Assembly (NCBI RefSeq): GCF_006345825.1
Contig: NZ_VCIX01000092.1
Location: 2,108,001 to 2,172,000, forward strand
Origin: Paenibacillus paridis
Lineage (GTDB): Bacteria > Bacillota > Bacilli > Paenibacillales > Paenibacillaceae
DNA length: 64,000 nucleotides
Reading direction: 5' to 3'
Shown one piece after another: positions 8,534 to 18,900 of this stretch (positions are counted from its first letter, which is position 1; every line of letters begins with the position of its first letter). The notes beneath the pieces are model-generated. The model was not told where the DNA came from. It was given only the letters and a program-made list of their open reading frames with translations, and searched no databases. A program made the translations under genes and the position numbers.

Positions 8534-9583
8534 TCATTTGTTCGTAACCGCAGCCACTACATCGTCAATGACCTTACCCTCAGCGATTGGACCTGAAGAC
8601 ATCCAGTGCCTAGCCGATACTTTGAATACATGATTTTGCTTAACAGCTGGAATCGTTTTCCATACGGTCAGCTTCTCAACCTCTGCCGAGGATGCCTCCT
8701 CCTTCGCAAAATCCTCCGCAGTATCGATCGAGCCTCCGTAGATGGCAAATACATAATTTGCAGTGATCGAAGGCAGCTTCTCAAGCGAAGTGTTCATCCC
8801 CCAATCTTCGGTAGATTCCTTCTGGAATGCTTCGATGCTAGCATCAGGCTTTAATCCTAATTGTTCATAGACCAATGGGTTGAAGCTCGGGAAAAACACT
8901 TGCAAATCCTTAATGGACGGACGAATAAATACGACAGAATTATCAGTTCCAGCCGCAGTGGAAACCGCTTTTTTAGCTTCCTTAATTTTATCGTCATAAG
9001 CTTGGATCACGGACTCTGATTTTTTTTCCAACCCTAATATTTTGCCGATATCGGTAATGGTTGCTTTCCAGTTATCCGGCTTGTAAGGAACCGTTGGGGC
9101 AATCTTGCTAAGCTCATCGTAACCGGCCTGATCGGTAAAATACTGCTGGAGCAGGATTAGATCCGGCTTCGTTTCTAGAATCTGCTCCAAGTTCTGATTC
9201 GTATCCGCACTGCCGGATAATGGGATGTTCAATTCATTAAGCTGATCCTCTAAATAATAACCGTCAAACCCGTAGGCGTACACCATTGGGACTTCTAAAG
9301 AAAGCGCTAGATCTTCAAGGCCAATCACGGCGATTCGCTGAGGATGGGTCGGAATTATCGTTTCTCCGTAATCGTGCTTTATCGTAAGCGGCTTCTGCTC
9401 CTCTGGTTGTGCTGTGGACTGTGCAGGGCTATCCGTTTGAACACTATTCGTATTATTACCGCAAGCGCTGATCAGTACGGCCATTATTACGGTTACCATC
9501 AGTCCTGCAATCGTCCGATACCTTTTTCGACCCCATTTGAAACCTTGGTTTGAAGAAGAACTGCTCTTTCTCTGATGCATCAT
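8534..9583 (-). CDS. Iron-siderophore-binding lipoprotein (locus a)
   Basis: Extracellular receptor (periplasmic-binding-protein type 2, FecB/FhuD class) for a ferric-siderophore importer, about 350 aa. The N-terminus is a basic stretch, a hydrophobic helix, and the lipobox ISAC. The frame extends to an ATG at 9619, but that ATG lies in the Fur box, so I start at the tandem ATGs at 9583/9580, which follow GGAGG by 4 and 7 nt. The core carries typical phrases (HPQRIAVIG, ILETKPDLILLQ, IAPTVPY). No permease or ATPase gene lies nearby, so it must use a transporter encoded elsewhere. The AraC-SBP regulator lies just upstream. Confidence 0.88.
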   Translation of the reverse strand: MMHQRKSSSSSNQGFKWGRKRYRTIAGLMVTVIMAVLISACGNNTNSVQTDSPAQSTAQPEEQKPLTIKHDYGETIIPTHPQRIAVIGLEDLALSLEVPMVYAYGFDGYYLEDQLNELNIPLSGSADTNQNLEQILETKPDLILLQQYFTDQAGYDELSKIAPTVPYKPDNWKATITDIGKILGLEKKSESVIQAYDDKIKEAKKAVSTAAGTDNSVVFIRPSIKDLQVFFPSFNPLVYEQLGLKPDASIEAFQKESTEDWGMNTSLEKLPSITANYVFAIYGGSIDTAEDFAKEEASSAEVEKLTVWKTIPAVKQNHVFKVSARHWMSSGPIAEGKVIDDVVAAVTNK

Positions 9584-9603
9584 ATACCCTCCGTTATTTA
9601 TAA

Positions 9604-9641
9604 TGATATTGATTCTCATTATTGACTAAGCAATTATATCA
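9604..9641 (-). promoter_or_regulatory. Extended -10 promoter and Fur box of the locus-a lipoprotein
   Basis: Minus-strand TGATATAAT (extended -10, hexamer at 9638-9633) lies just upstream of a 7-1-7 Fur dyad TGATATTGATTCTCA (9604-9618), which has two mismatches to TGATAATNATTATCA. Transcription should start near 9626, so bound Fur would cover the initial transcribed region. No clear -35 was found, consistent with an extended -10 promoter. Confidence 0.65.
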
Positions 9642-9686
9642 TACTCATGACGGCATGGAATATGAAATGGTGCCGGCTTTAACTGC

Positions 9687-11312
9687 TTACAGAGCACAAA
9701 ATAGTTGATTCAACTCCTCAAGCAAATGATGGTGTCGATGTGCAGTATATTCCATAATCGGTTCTGCAAGCCAGGAATGACCTGCTGTATAATGAACATT
9801 ATGATTTCGGACAGCCTTCAGCCCCTGCCATTGCTCCGACCGCTGAAGCTGATCCCACCTCATTTGGGATTGCCAATCGCTCATTACATTAATAAGAATA
9901 AGGTCCGCATCAAAAGCTGCAAGCTGGGCCGTTTCCACATATTCGGTTAATTCGATTTGCTCCACTCCCGTTGCACAGAGGAACTTCAGATCGTCGTACA
10001 AAACCGTTCCTGCTCTTTTCCCCCAAACTTTGATACCTCGTGGCGAAATGTTGAGAATAAGCAAACGGTCCTGCCTGAACGAAGCAGGAATGGTTTCCAT
10101 GACAGCCTCTACTTTCATATCATAGCGAGTAAGCCATTTTTCCGCTTCCTTCTCACGATCTAGAAACTGAGCAGTCATTAGCAAATGCATTCTCCAGCTT
10201 TCGCGATGCCATGGAAGAAATATAACCGGAGCAATCTCTCTCAGCTTCTCTTTCTCCACATCGGGAATCATTTCTTCCAGAGCTACAATGTGGTCAGGCC
10301 GTGCCCGCCATAAAGCTTCTCTATTAAATTCGTAGTCATGGCTCAATGGCACCTTAATATCAAAACGGTATTTTTTCCGATATTCATCCGTCCAGGTCTG
10401 ATCGATCGGCGCAGCGTACGGGATAATCTTCAAACTAAGCAAATGTCCGATATTAGGCCAGCTATAAGCGGCAATTTTGCTTTTTCGATTCTGATTATAA
10501 ATACTAGGTGACATGCCAACATGTTTTTTGAATTGGCTGCTGAAATATTGCCTGTCCATATAACCTACCTTTTCCGCAATTTTCTGCAGCGTCTGACCTT
10601 CGTCCATCAAACGTTTTGCCTGATTGGTACGAACCTCAGATAAATAATCCATAGCGCTTTGTCCAAATTGCTCTTTAAAGGAGCGCATAAAATAATAACG
10701 GCTCATGCCTGCCAGCTCAGACAAATCCTCTACCGTAATCGCTTCGGGATAATTGTTATTCATGTAATTGCGTGCCTGATTAAGCGCCAACTCGTGTTGG
10801 CCTTGCTTTTTGAACAGCAGGTGCAATAGATCCTGAAATCCAGCCTGGCTGGCAAATCGATCCGCGGGATCATTAGTAGACCAGTTATCCCATATTTTCT
10901 CACAGTAAGATAACAGCAGCGTGTCCGCTGCCACGTTTACCTGTCTCAAATCCAACAGCATGGGGCTTGGCTGATCGACGTCGTTGGTAAGAGAACCAAT
11001 TTCTAAATGAAACCGATACAGCACTTGCTCCCCGTCCGAAGTATAGTTCGTTTCTACGCGTTGCCCTGGCATCACGAAATATACGGCATGAGGGGTTTGT
11101 GGATACAACATGCCGTCAATGGTAATAATCCCATGCCGTTTGGCTGAGACGATAAGTGCATATCCGGGGGATGCTTCATACGTTAATCGATAACTTGAGC
11201 CCTCTAATTCCCGGTAGCAATCCACTATTCTGAACCAGCAGCTGGTGAGCAGTTCCCTACTCAACTCCCCGCCCTCGTTTTTTTGAAGTTGAGCCATCTT
11301 CTTTATCCCCAT
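9687..11312 (-). CDS. AraC-family regulator fused to a siderophore-binding-protein domain (Btr-like, locus a)
   Basis: Cytoplasmic transcription activator of about 541 aa. An N-terminal sensor region is followed by a two-helix-turn-helix AraC DNA-binding domain (about residues 165-265, ending GMSPSIYNQNRKS) and a C-terminal binding-protein-like domain (to 541) resembling BtuF/FecB without signal peptide or lipobox. B. subtilis Btr has this architecture and activates siderophore uptake when it binds bacillibactin. The open frame begins at a TTG at 11363, but that triplet is part of the -35 box; ATG 11312 has TAGGAG 10 nt upstream. The likely target is the adjacent lipoprotein gene. Confidence 0.85.
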   Translation of the reverse strand: MGIKKMAQLQKNEGGELSRELLTSCWFRIVDCYRELEGSSYRLTYEASPGYALIVSAKRHGIITIDGMLYPQTPHAVYFVMPGQRVETNYTSDGEQVLYRFHLEIGSLTNDVDQPSPMLLDLRQVNVAADTLLLSYCEKIWDNWSTNDPADRFASQAGFQDLLHLLFKKQGQHELALNQARNYMNNNYPEAITVEDLSELAGMSRYYFMRSFKEQFGQSAMDYLSEVRTNQAKRLMDEGQTLQKIAEKVGYMDRQYFSSQFKKHVGMSPSIYNQNRKSKIAAYSWPNIGHLLSLKIIPYAAPIDQTWTDEYRKKYRFDIKVPLSHDYEFNREALWRARPDHIVALEEMIPDVEKEKLREIAPVIFLPWHRESWRMHLLMTAQFLDREKEAEKWLTRYDMKVEAVMETIPASFRQDRLLILNISPRGIKVWGKRAGTVLYDDLKFLCATGVEQIELTEYVETAQLAAFDADLILINVMSDWQSQMRWDQLQRSEQWQGLKAVRNHNVHYTAGHSWLAEPIMEYTAHRHHHLLEELNQLFCAL

Positions 11313-11333
11313 CTTTCTATAACTCCTAAAAGG

Positions 11334-11363
11334 ATTGTATTTGATAACAATTCTCAATGTCAA
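11334..11363 (-). promoter_or_regulatory. Sigma-A promoter with Fur box in the spacer (locus-a regulator)
   Basis: TTGACA (11363-11358), 18-nt spacer, TACAAT (11339-11334). The Fur dyad TGATAACAATTCTCA (11342-11356; two mismatches to consensus) fills the spacer, so iron-loaded Fur would block RNA polymerase. Confidence 0.7.
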
Positions 11364-11447
11364 TCTTCATCTTACGGATGATCCCGTCCTTCATCGCATT
11401 AACTAAGAGGTACAGGAGATGACTTTCTGTAATGCTCCATATATATA

Positions 11448-11490
11448 AAAGGGAGTCCTCTCCAGCCTTTTGGCTTTCGGGACACCCCAT
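11448..11490 (-). terminator. Possible terminator of the secA2/SLH operon
   Basis: A nested imperfect hairpin (inner AGCC-TTTT-GGCT at 11464-11475, outer arms around GGGAGTCC and GGGACACCC) lies downstream of the SLH gene, with an A/T-rich flank that gives a T-containing tail on the minus strand. Confidence 0.4.
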
Positions 11491-11528
11491 TCGGAAATAT
11501 TTTTATTGATTTATGCCTGTTAATCGCA

Positions 11529-12881
11529 TTATTTATTGATCGAAATCGCTTTTAGAATGACTGTCACCGCTTCTGCACGAGTCGCATTCCCTTTTGGTTT
11601 TAATGAACCGTCCTCGTAACCGCCTAACAAACCTTTTGAAGACGCGGTCGCTACACTCGAAGTTGCCCATGCCGAAATGTCCGAACTATCTGTAAACGTT
11701 TTTCCCTCCAATATTAACGGAAGCTTGGCAGCTTTTACAATCATAGCAGCCATTTGCTCGCGAGTAATCGGTTCGTTAGGGCCAAACGTTGTTTCGCTAA
11801 ATCCGTTCACAATACCTTGCTCCGCTGCTGTGCTAATTGCCGTTCTAGCCCAATGATTGGCTGTATCGGCATACGTTTTTCCGTCTTTTGGCTCAATATT
11901 AAAGGCTTTAACGAGAACAGAAACAAATTCTGCGCGCGTAATCTTATTGTTTGGCTTGAAGGTTTGATCTGGGTAGCCGCTGATTGCGCCAAGCTTAATA
12001 AGCTCTACAATGTTCGCCTCTGCCCAATGTCCCTTGATGTCGGCCAACGCTAATTCCGGTTCAGTCGATTGCTCCTTTTCCGTAGCTAGAACAGCAAATT
12101 TAGTGAAATGATTGACTGTCCCGCTTACCACTCCCTTATTTAGATCAACTTGCTGGTTATCCAAAGGAATCCACTTACCAGTCGTTTCATTAAGCCAATA
12201 TAGTCTAAATTCAAATTTCTCTAAGCTTAGCTCACTTTTGTCAAATGGCAACGTGATAGTCACCGATTTTTGGAACAAGCCTTCTTTGTCTTTCGTGATT
12301 TCAAAAACATCACTAATTAATTTTTGCAAAGTATCCATTGGCAACTTCGTAGGGTCGGTTACTTTGTCTACCGTCACTTTGATATCGCTGCCCAATGCTC
12401 CCGCCGGAAAGCTAATTGTTGCCCCATTTAGGGTGACAATCCCCCCAATGGATACTTGAATGGTTGCTGTATTTGTCGTTGGTACGGTGATCACGCCACC
12501 GCCACCGCCGCCACCGCCAGTTCCTGAACCAGTATTAGATGCAGATACCTTAAATGGATCAGTGGCTACATCTGCCCCTTTCCCCACTACTACGGTATAT
12601 GTGCCTACATCGGCATTGCTCGGTAATGTAATTGTAGTCGTGTAGTTCCCCGAAATATCCGGAAGCACGACATCATAGTAAAACACAGTATTATTAGGAC
12701 GGATAATCTTAATCAATATCTCATCAAAACTAGTCGTTCCTTCAACCGTAACCGAATTCCCTTGTACTTTATCGGTAATATCCTTTAATGTAACATTCGC
12801 GGAATCAGCCATAACGCTTACCGGAATAGATACCAGTAAGAGGGCTGCTACTATCATCATCTTAAGCAATCGTATCTTCAC
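11529..12881 (-). CDS. SLH-domain surface protein
   Basis: Secreted cell-wall-associated protein, about 450 aa. I start at GTG 12881 because GAGAGG lies 9 nt upstream and a clean signal peptide follows (cleavage after VMA); the longer frame to 12926 has no RBS. Domains in order: a beta-rich N-terminal region, a Gly-rich linker, a ZU5-like beta-sandwich (about 130-270), then three SLH domains (LADIKGHWAEANI, KTYADTANHWARTAI, KTFTDSSDISAWATS) that should bind pyruvylated wall polysaccharide. It follows the giant repeat gene by about 77 bases and may anchor that protein, which has no SLH domain. Confidence 0.85.
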   Translation of the reverse strand: MKIRLLKMMIVAALLLVSIPVSVMADSANVTLKDITDKVQGNSVTVEGTTSFDEILIKIIRPNNTVFYYDVVLPDISGNYTTTITLPSNADVGTYTVVVGKGADVATDPFKVSASNTGSGTGGGGGGGGVITVPTTNTATIQVSIGGIVTLNGATISFPAGALGSDIKVTVDKVTDPTKLPMDTLQKLISDVFEITKDKEGLFQKSVTITLPFDKSELSLEKFEFRLYWLNETTGKWIPLDNQQVDLNKGVVSGTVNHFTKFAVLATEKEQSTEPELALADIKGHWAEANIVELIKLGAISGYPDQTFKPNNKITRAEFVSVLVKAFNIEPKDGKTYADTANHWARTAISTAAEQGIVNGFSETTFGPNEPITREQMAAMIVKAAKLPLILEGKTFTDSSDISAWATSSVATASSKGLLGGYEDGSLKPKGNATRAEAVTVILKAISINK

Positions 12882-12908
12882 AATAGGTTTCCTCTCTTTC
12901 ATGGAATA

Positions 12909-12936
12909 ATCGAACCCGGAATTCACCAGGTTCGAT
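12909..12936 (-). other. Stem-loop between giant gene and SLH gene
   Basis: Inverted repeat ATCGAACC/GGTTCGAT (12909-12916 and 12929-12936) with a 12-nt loop in the 77-bp gap of the operon. It has no T-tract; it could be a processing or stabilising element, or an attenuator. Confidence 0.35.
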
Positions 12937-12958
12937 CATGGTACTCAAACGGTTTCGT

Positions 12959-15900
12959 TTATTGCAACACGATTGCAGAAGCAAGGCTGTTACCAACATC
13001 CGTGAAGCTTCCACTATACGAATCAACTACAAACACCTTAACAGAGTATCCTGAACCAGATACATTAAAATGTGCAATCAAGTCTTCAGCAGCAACAATG
13101 TCTTTTTCTAAAACAACGATGCTTATTGGCTCCGTGCCTTTCATCAATTGAAAGACCACAACTTCTTTGCCCATATGCGCTGTTCCGGATGTCGGTGAAA
13201 CCGTTACTTTAGCCGAAATACCATTAGTCGTAACCAATGGATTTCCAGAAATCGTAAACGGCTTGGCTCCTTCTTTCGCAAAATTGACCGTAACTTTGTC
13301 ACTTTCATCGTAAGCACCACGGGTAAACGTTACTTTTACAGAGCCCGCCTCTAGGCCAAGCTGTGCAATCTCCAAAATAGCAGATGTTTCATTGCTAGCA
13401 ACCGTAACTGTTCCAATTAACTGATCCGCAGAACTATACACGTTCACTACGTCCCCTGCTAGTAAACCAGACAACTGGATAAGATCATTTTGTCCTGCAG
13501 CGTTATTCATAATTAAAATGCTCGAAGCAGTTGGTGCCGCCGTTTGACCGTTTTTCAATACAATGACTTCGAAAAGCTTCTGTTCCGATATGCCATTTTT
13601 CGTAATCGTAGCCGTTAAAGTGATTGTAGTGTCACCTGCAAGATAAGCAGGACGCGTTACGGTTCCGTCAGATTTAATTAACCCTGTATTGCTGGATGAC
13701 CAAGTAATCGCAGAGCCATTTGCCCCTGTATTCGGCAACGTCAAGTTTTGCATAACGTTAACTGAAGTTTCACCACTAGCATAAGCAATCGTAAGAGCCG
13801 TTTTATCCGCTTCTACCGATTCTACATCACTTAACGCCGATAGCTTCAACACGTTAATGGTAAACGTTTTTGTCTCCTGCTTGTCACCTTTGGTAATCGT
13901 CGCAGTCAAGGTCACAATGACATCGCTCGTTGTTTTCGCAGGACGGCTTACCGTTCCGTTCGTTGCGATAACCGTTGGCGCGGTCGAAGACCAACTGATC
14001 TCCGTTCCATTTGCTCCTGTTATCGGCAAGCTTAGGTTCTGTGTCACGCCTGTTGCCGAGTCGCCAGGAACAAAACCTACACTCAGTAACGCCGTGTCCG
14101 CTTCTACCGATTCTTTATCGGTAAACGTTGTTAGCTTCAACACGTTTACTGTGAACGTTTTTGTCTCCTGCTCGTTGCCTTTCGTAATCGTTGCGGTTAA
14201 GGTCACAATGACATCGCTCGCTGTTTTCGCTGGACGGTTTACCGTTCCGTTCGTTGCGATAACCGTTGACTCGGTCGAGGACCAAGCGATCGTCGAACCA
14301 TTTACTCCCGTTAACGGCAAGCTTAGGTTTTGCGTCACGCCTGCTGCCGAGTCGCTTGGACTAAAGCCTACACTTAGTAACGCCGTGTCCGCTTCTACCG
14401 ATTCTGTATCATTAAACGTCGATAGCTTTAGTACGTTAACAGTGAACGTTTTTGTCTGTTCCTCGGCACCCTTTGTAATCGTTGCGGTTAAGGTCACAAT
14501 GACATCGCTCGCTGTTTTCGCTGGACGGTTTACCGTCCCGTTCGTTGCGATAACCGTTGACTCGGACGAGGACCAAGCAATCGTCGTTCCGTTTGCTCCT
14601 GTTAACGGCAAGCTTAGACTCTGTGTCACGCTTGCTGCCGAGTCGCCTGGAACAAACCCTACACTTAGCGACGTGGTATCCGTCTCTACTGACTCTCCAT
14701 CGTTAAACGTCGTTAGCTTCAGCACGTTTACCGTGAACGTTTTTGTCTCCTGCTCGCCGCCTTTAGTTATCGTCGCTGTCAAGGTTACGATCACATCGCT
14801 CGCGGTTTTCGCTGGACGGTTTACCGTTCCGTTCGTTGCGTCCGTTCCATCTGCAGCTATTACCGTTGGCGCGGTTGATGACCAGCTAATTGTTGTTCCG
14901 TTTGCTCCTGTAATCGGCAAGCTAAGGTTCTGTGTTACACTTGCTGCCGAGTCGCCTGGAACAAAGCCTACATTTAGCGATGCGTTGTCCGCTTCTACCG
15001 ATTCTTTATCGGTAAACGTTGTTTGCTTCATCACGTTTACAGTGAACGTTTTAGTCTCCTGTTCGCCGTCTTTCGTAATCGTCGCTGTTAGTGTCACAAT
15101 GACGTCGTTCGCAGTTTTTGCTGGACGGTTTACGGTTCCGTTCGTTGCGATTACCGTTGATTCGGTTGAGGTCCAAGTAATCGCCGTTCCGTTTGCTCCT
15201 GTCGTCGGCAAGCTAATGTTCTGTGTTACGCTTGCTGCCGAGTCGCCTGGAACAAAGCCTACGCTTAATGATGCGGTGTCCGCTTCTACCGATTCAATAG
15301 CCGTAATGGATTCCTTGATCACTTTAATAACAAACTCTTTGGTCTTGGATTCACCGTTAAACGTCAATTCCGCTGTCAACGTAACAGTGGTATCGCCAGT
15401 TAAAAAAGCAGGGCGGGTAATGGTACCCGTTGTACCAACAATGGCTATAATATTCGGAAGATCCGTAGTCCAAGTAATCGTTGAACCTTCGGCTCCTAGA
15501 GCAGGAAGCTCTATATCGCCAATGACATGGCTAGCCGTGTCCCCTGCTGCAAATTGAAGGGTAAGCGCGTTTACATCGCGATTCAATGTTCCAGCACTTA
15601 ATGCAAGATCGAGAGCAGACTGAATTGCCAACTGATTCTCGTATCCGGTGACTGGACGAGACATCAATACTTTGCTCGAAATGTCCAGCTTGTCGTTATA
15701 CCCTAATGAATTATAGATCGATAAATCGAGTCCCAATGTGACATTTTGCAACGCTACTTGAATGGTTGCAGGGGTAATGGCAATGTTTACATTCGCCACC
15801 ACTGTTCTATCCGAAAGCGCCGTATTCAATGCCGCTTGCACGTCTGCTGCATTTACAAAACCTGTAGGCGGTACCGATGCAAGCACAGCTTCTGCCACAG

Positions 15901-18900
15901 CGATATGATCTGCGTCTGTCCAGACTGTATATGCGCCAAGTGCTAAGCCAAGGGATGCATCTTCCAGCGCCTCTTGCATAGCTGTTGCATTCGCAGCCGT
16001 ATTTACGGCCGCAACTGCAGCACGTTCATTTATCGCCACTTCAAGTGCCGCTTGTACTGCCGCTTGATCCGTATATCCGCCAGTAGGACGTGCGATGTAC
16101 ACCGCATTTGAGACTGCTTCCTTATCCGCATCTGACCAATACCCGTATGCCCCAAGTGTTAAATCAAGTGCTGCATCCTCCAGTGCTGCTTGTGTCTCTT
16201 CAGCATCTGATGCCAAATTCACGGCTGCAACAGCAGTACGTTCTGTTATCGCAGTATCAAATGCCGTTTGCACGGCCGCCTTATCTGCATAGCCGCCAAC
16301 AGGACGATCATGCAATACTGCCGCAGCAACTGCCGACTGATCCGCCTCTAACCAGACGGTGTATGCGCCAAGGGTCAATTGAAGGTCTCCGTCTTCCAGT
16401 GCCGATTGCACATCCGCTTCATTTAAAGTAACGTTGACTGCTGCCACTGGTTTACGAGCAGTCACTGCCCCATCAAATGCCGTTTGAATTGCTGCCTCAT
16501 CTTCGTATCCACCAGTAGGGAAAGCCGACAGAACCGCCGAAGCTACCGCTGATTTATCAGAAGTTGTCCAGGTTGCATATTCACCAAGCGTCAGGCCTAG
16601 TCCATTATTTTCAAGAGCCGTCTGTGCTGCTGCAGCTGTTAAAGCGATATTGACCGCTGCCACCGGCTGACGCGCTTCGATTCCATCTTCGAATGCAGCC
16701 TGCACCGCTGCTACATTTGTATAACCGGCAGGCAAACGATTAGCCAGCACATAAGCCGCAACCGCCTTTTGGTCCGCATCTGTCCAGGTTGCATAATCAC
16801 CAAGTGTGAGCCCTAGATTAACGTTCTCCAAAGCGGTTTCCATATCCGTTGCATTTGCTGCAAGATTGACAGCGGCCATCGTTGCGTCCGCATCAATAGC
16901 ACTGTCCAAAGCTAATTGCACGGCTGCTTTATTGGTAAATCCCCCGACAGGCCGGTTGTCGAAGAGATGGTCTGCAACCAACCATTGATCTGACAATAGT
17001 AAGGCGTCGTACTCCGACAAATCCAAGCCTAGCAAACCATTTTCGAGCGCCAATTGAATTGCAGTTACATTTATTGCAATGTTCACATCCGCTACGGGTG
17101 TCCGTTCATCAACAGCATCGTCAAACGCAGCTTGAACAGCACCTTTATCCTCATAACCAGCTCCAAGGTGACCCGCTTGCACTACAGTTGCCACGGCCGC
17201 TTTATCAGCAGTTGTCCAATTTACATACACGCCAAGCGTTAAATTAAGCGCAGCGTCCTCAAGTGCCGTTTGTGCTGCCGCTGCAGTTACAGCGATGTTC
17301 ACGCTTGCTACAGGCAACCTCGCTGCAATGGCAGAATTAATTGCTGCTTGTACCGCAGTTTTATCAACATAACCGCCTACAGGGATACCGTCTAGAACTG
17401 ACTGCGCCACTGCCGCATGATCCGCATTCGTCCAGCTTTCATATGCTCCAAGAGTAAGGCCTAGTGCACTATCCTCCAGTGCCGTTTGCATTTCTGCTGC
17501 ATCTGCCGCAATGTTGACCGCCGCTATTGCCGATCGGCTGGAGACTGCTGCATTAAATGCGATTTGCACAGCAGATAAATTCGTAAAACCGTCGTTCGGA
17601 CGAGAAACTCGCACAGCTTCTGCTACCGTCGATTTATCCGCATTTGACCAGCCGATGTAATCGCCAAGTACCAATCCAAGAGCTCCCGCTTCCAATGCAG
17701 TCTGGATTGAAGCAGCATCTTGCGCTGTATTCACAGCCGCCACATAGCTTCGTGCCGCCAACGCATTATTGAATGCAGTTTGCACAGCCGCTTTGTCAAT
17801 ATAACCATCGTTTGGACGAGCCGCTGATATTGCAGCCGCTACCGCTTTCTTATCCGCAGACGTCCAACCCGTGTAGGTTCCCTGAGTTAACGAAAGCGCT
17901 CCGGCTTCCAGTGCGGTTTGCATATCCTCATCATTTGCTGCTAGGTTAACTGCCGCCACCGCCACGCGTGCAATGATTTCTAAATCGAGTACAGTTTGCA
18001 CGGCTGCTTTATCCACGTAACCTGCTCCGCGATTCGCCAGCACACCAGCCGCCACCGCCGATTTATCCGCTGATTGCCAGCTGGCATAAACACCAAGCGT
18101 AAGATTTAGGGTTGAATCCTCCAAAGCACTTTTCATCTGAGATGAATTGACAGCAATATTCACATATTCAATGGCAATAGCCATATCCAAAGCCGATTGT
18201 ACTGCCGTTTTATTGGTATAACCGTCAGAAGGCCGATTGCTCAGTACCCAAGCAGCTACAGCTGTTTGGCTCGTAGGGGATAAGCTAGTGTAAGCTGCAG
18301 CCAAAGTCAGATCCAAGGAGACAGACTCCAATGCCGTTTGCATATCCGACGCATTTCCTGCTCCATTTATATTGGCAAGCGGTGCTACTGCTAAAACCGC
18401 AGCGTCAAAATCAGTTTGAATTTCAGTGAGCTCAGCATATCCCGTAACTGGACGATTGTTAAGGAGTGCTGTTGCCACCGCCGTTTTATCAGCCAACTTC
18501 CAACCAGCATATGTAGCACCTAGGTTCAGAGTAAGCGTGCCTTGTTCCAGTGCTGCCTGCATGGCTGCTGCATCCACTGCAATGTTCACGGCTGCGATGT
18601 CCGCACGAGCCGCCAAAGCAAGATCAAACGCAGCTTGCACAGCTCCTTTGTCCACATAACCAGTACCGGGACGTGCCGACTGCACATTCACAACAACGGC
18701 TTTTTGATCCGCCTCTGTCCAGCTTGTAAATACATCAAGATCAAGATTTAGTATTCCGTCTTGCAACGCTGTTTGCATATCGGCATCATTCGCCGCTGTA
18801 TTCACAGCCGCAACTGAAGCACGAGCAACTAACGCAGCATCGAATGCAGCTTGCACAGCAGCTTTATCCACGAAACCCGTACCTGGACGATTCGCCAGAA

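Noticed and set aside
13857-15557. 566-codon open frame on the plus strand
   Set aside because: It is antisense to the Ig-like repeats of the giant gene, repeats with the same period, has no RBS, and arises from the codon bias of the repeats.
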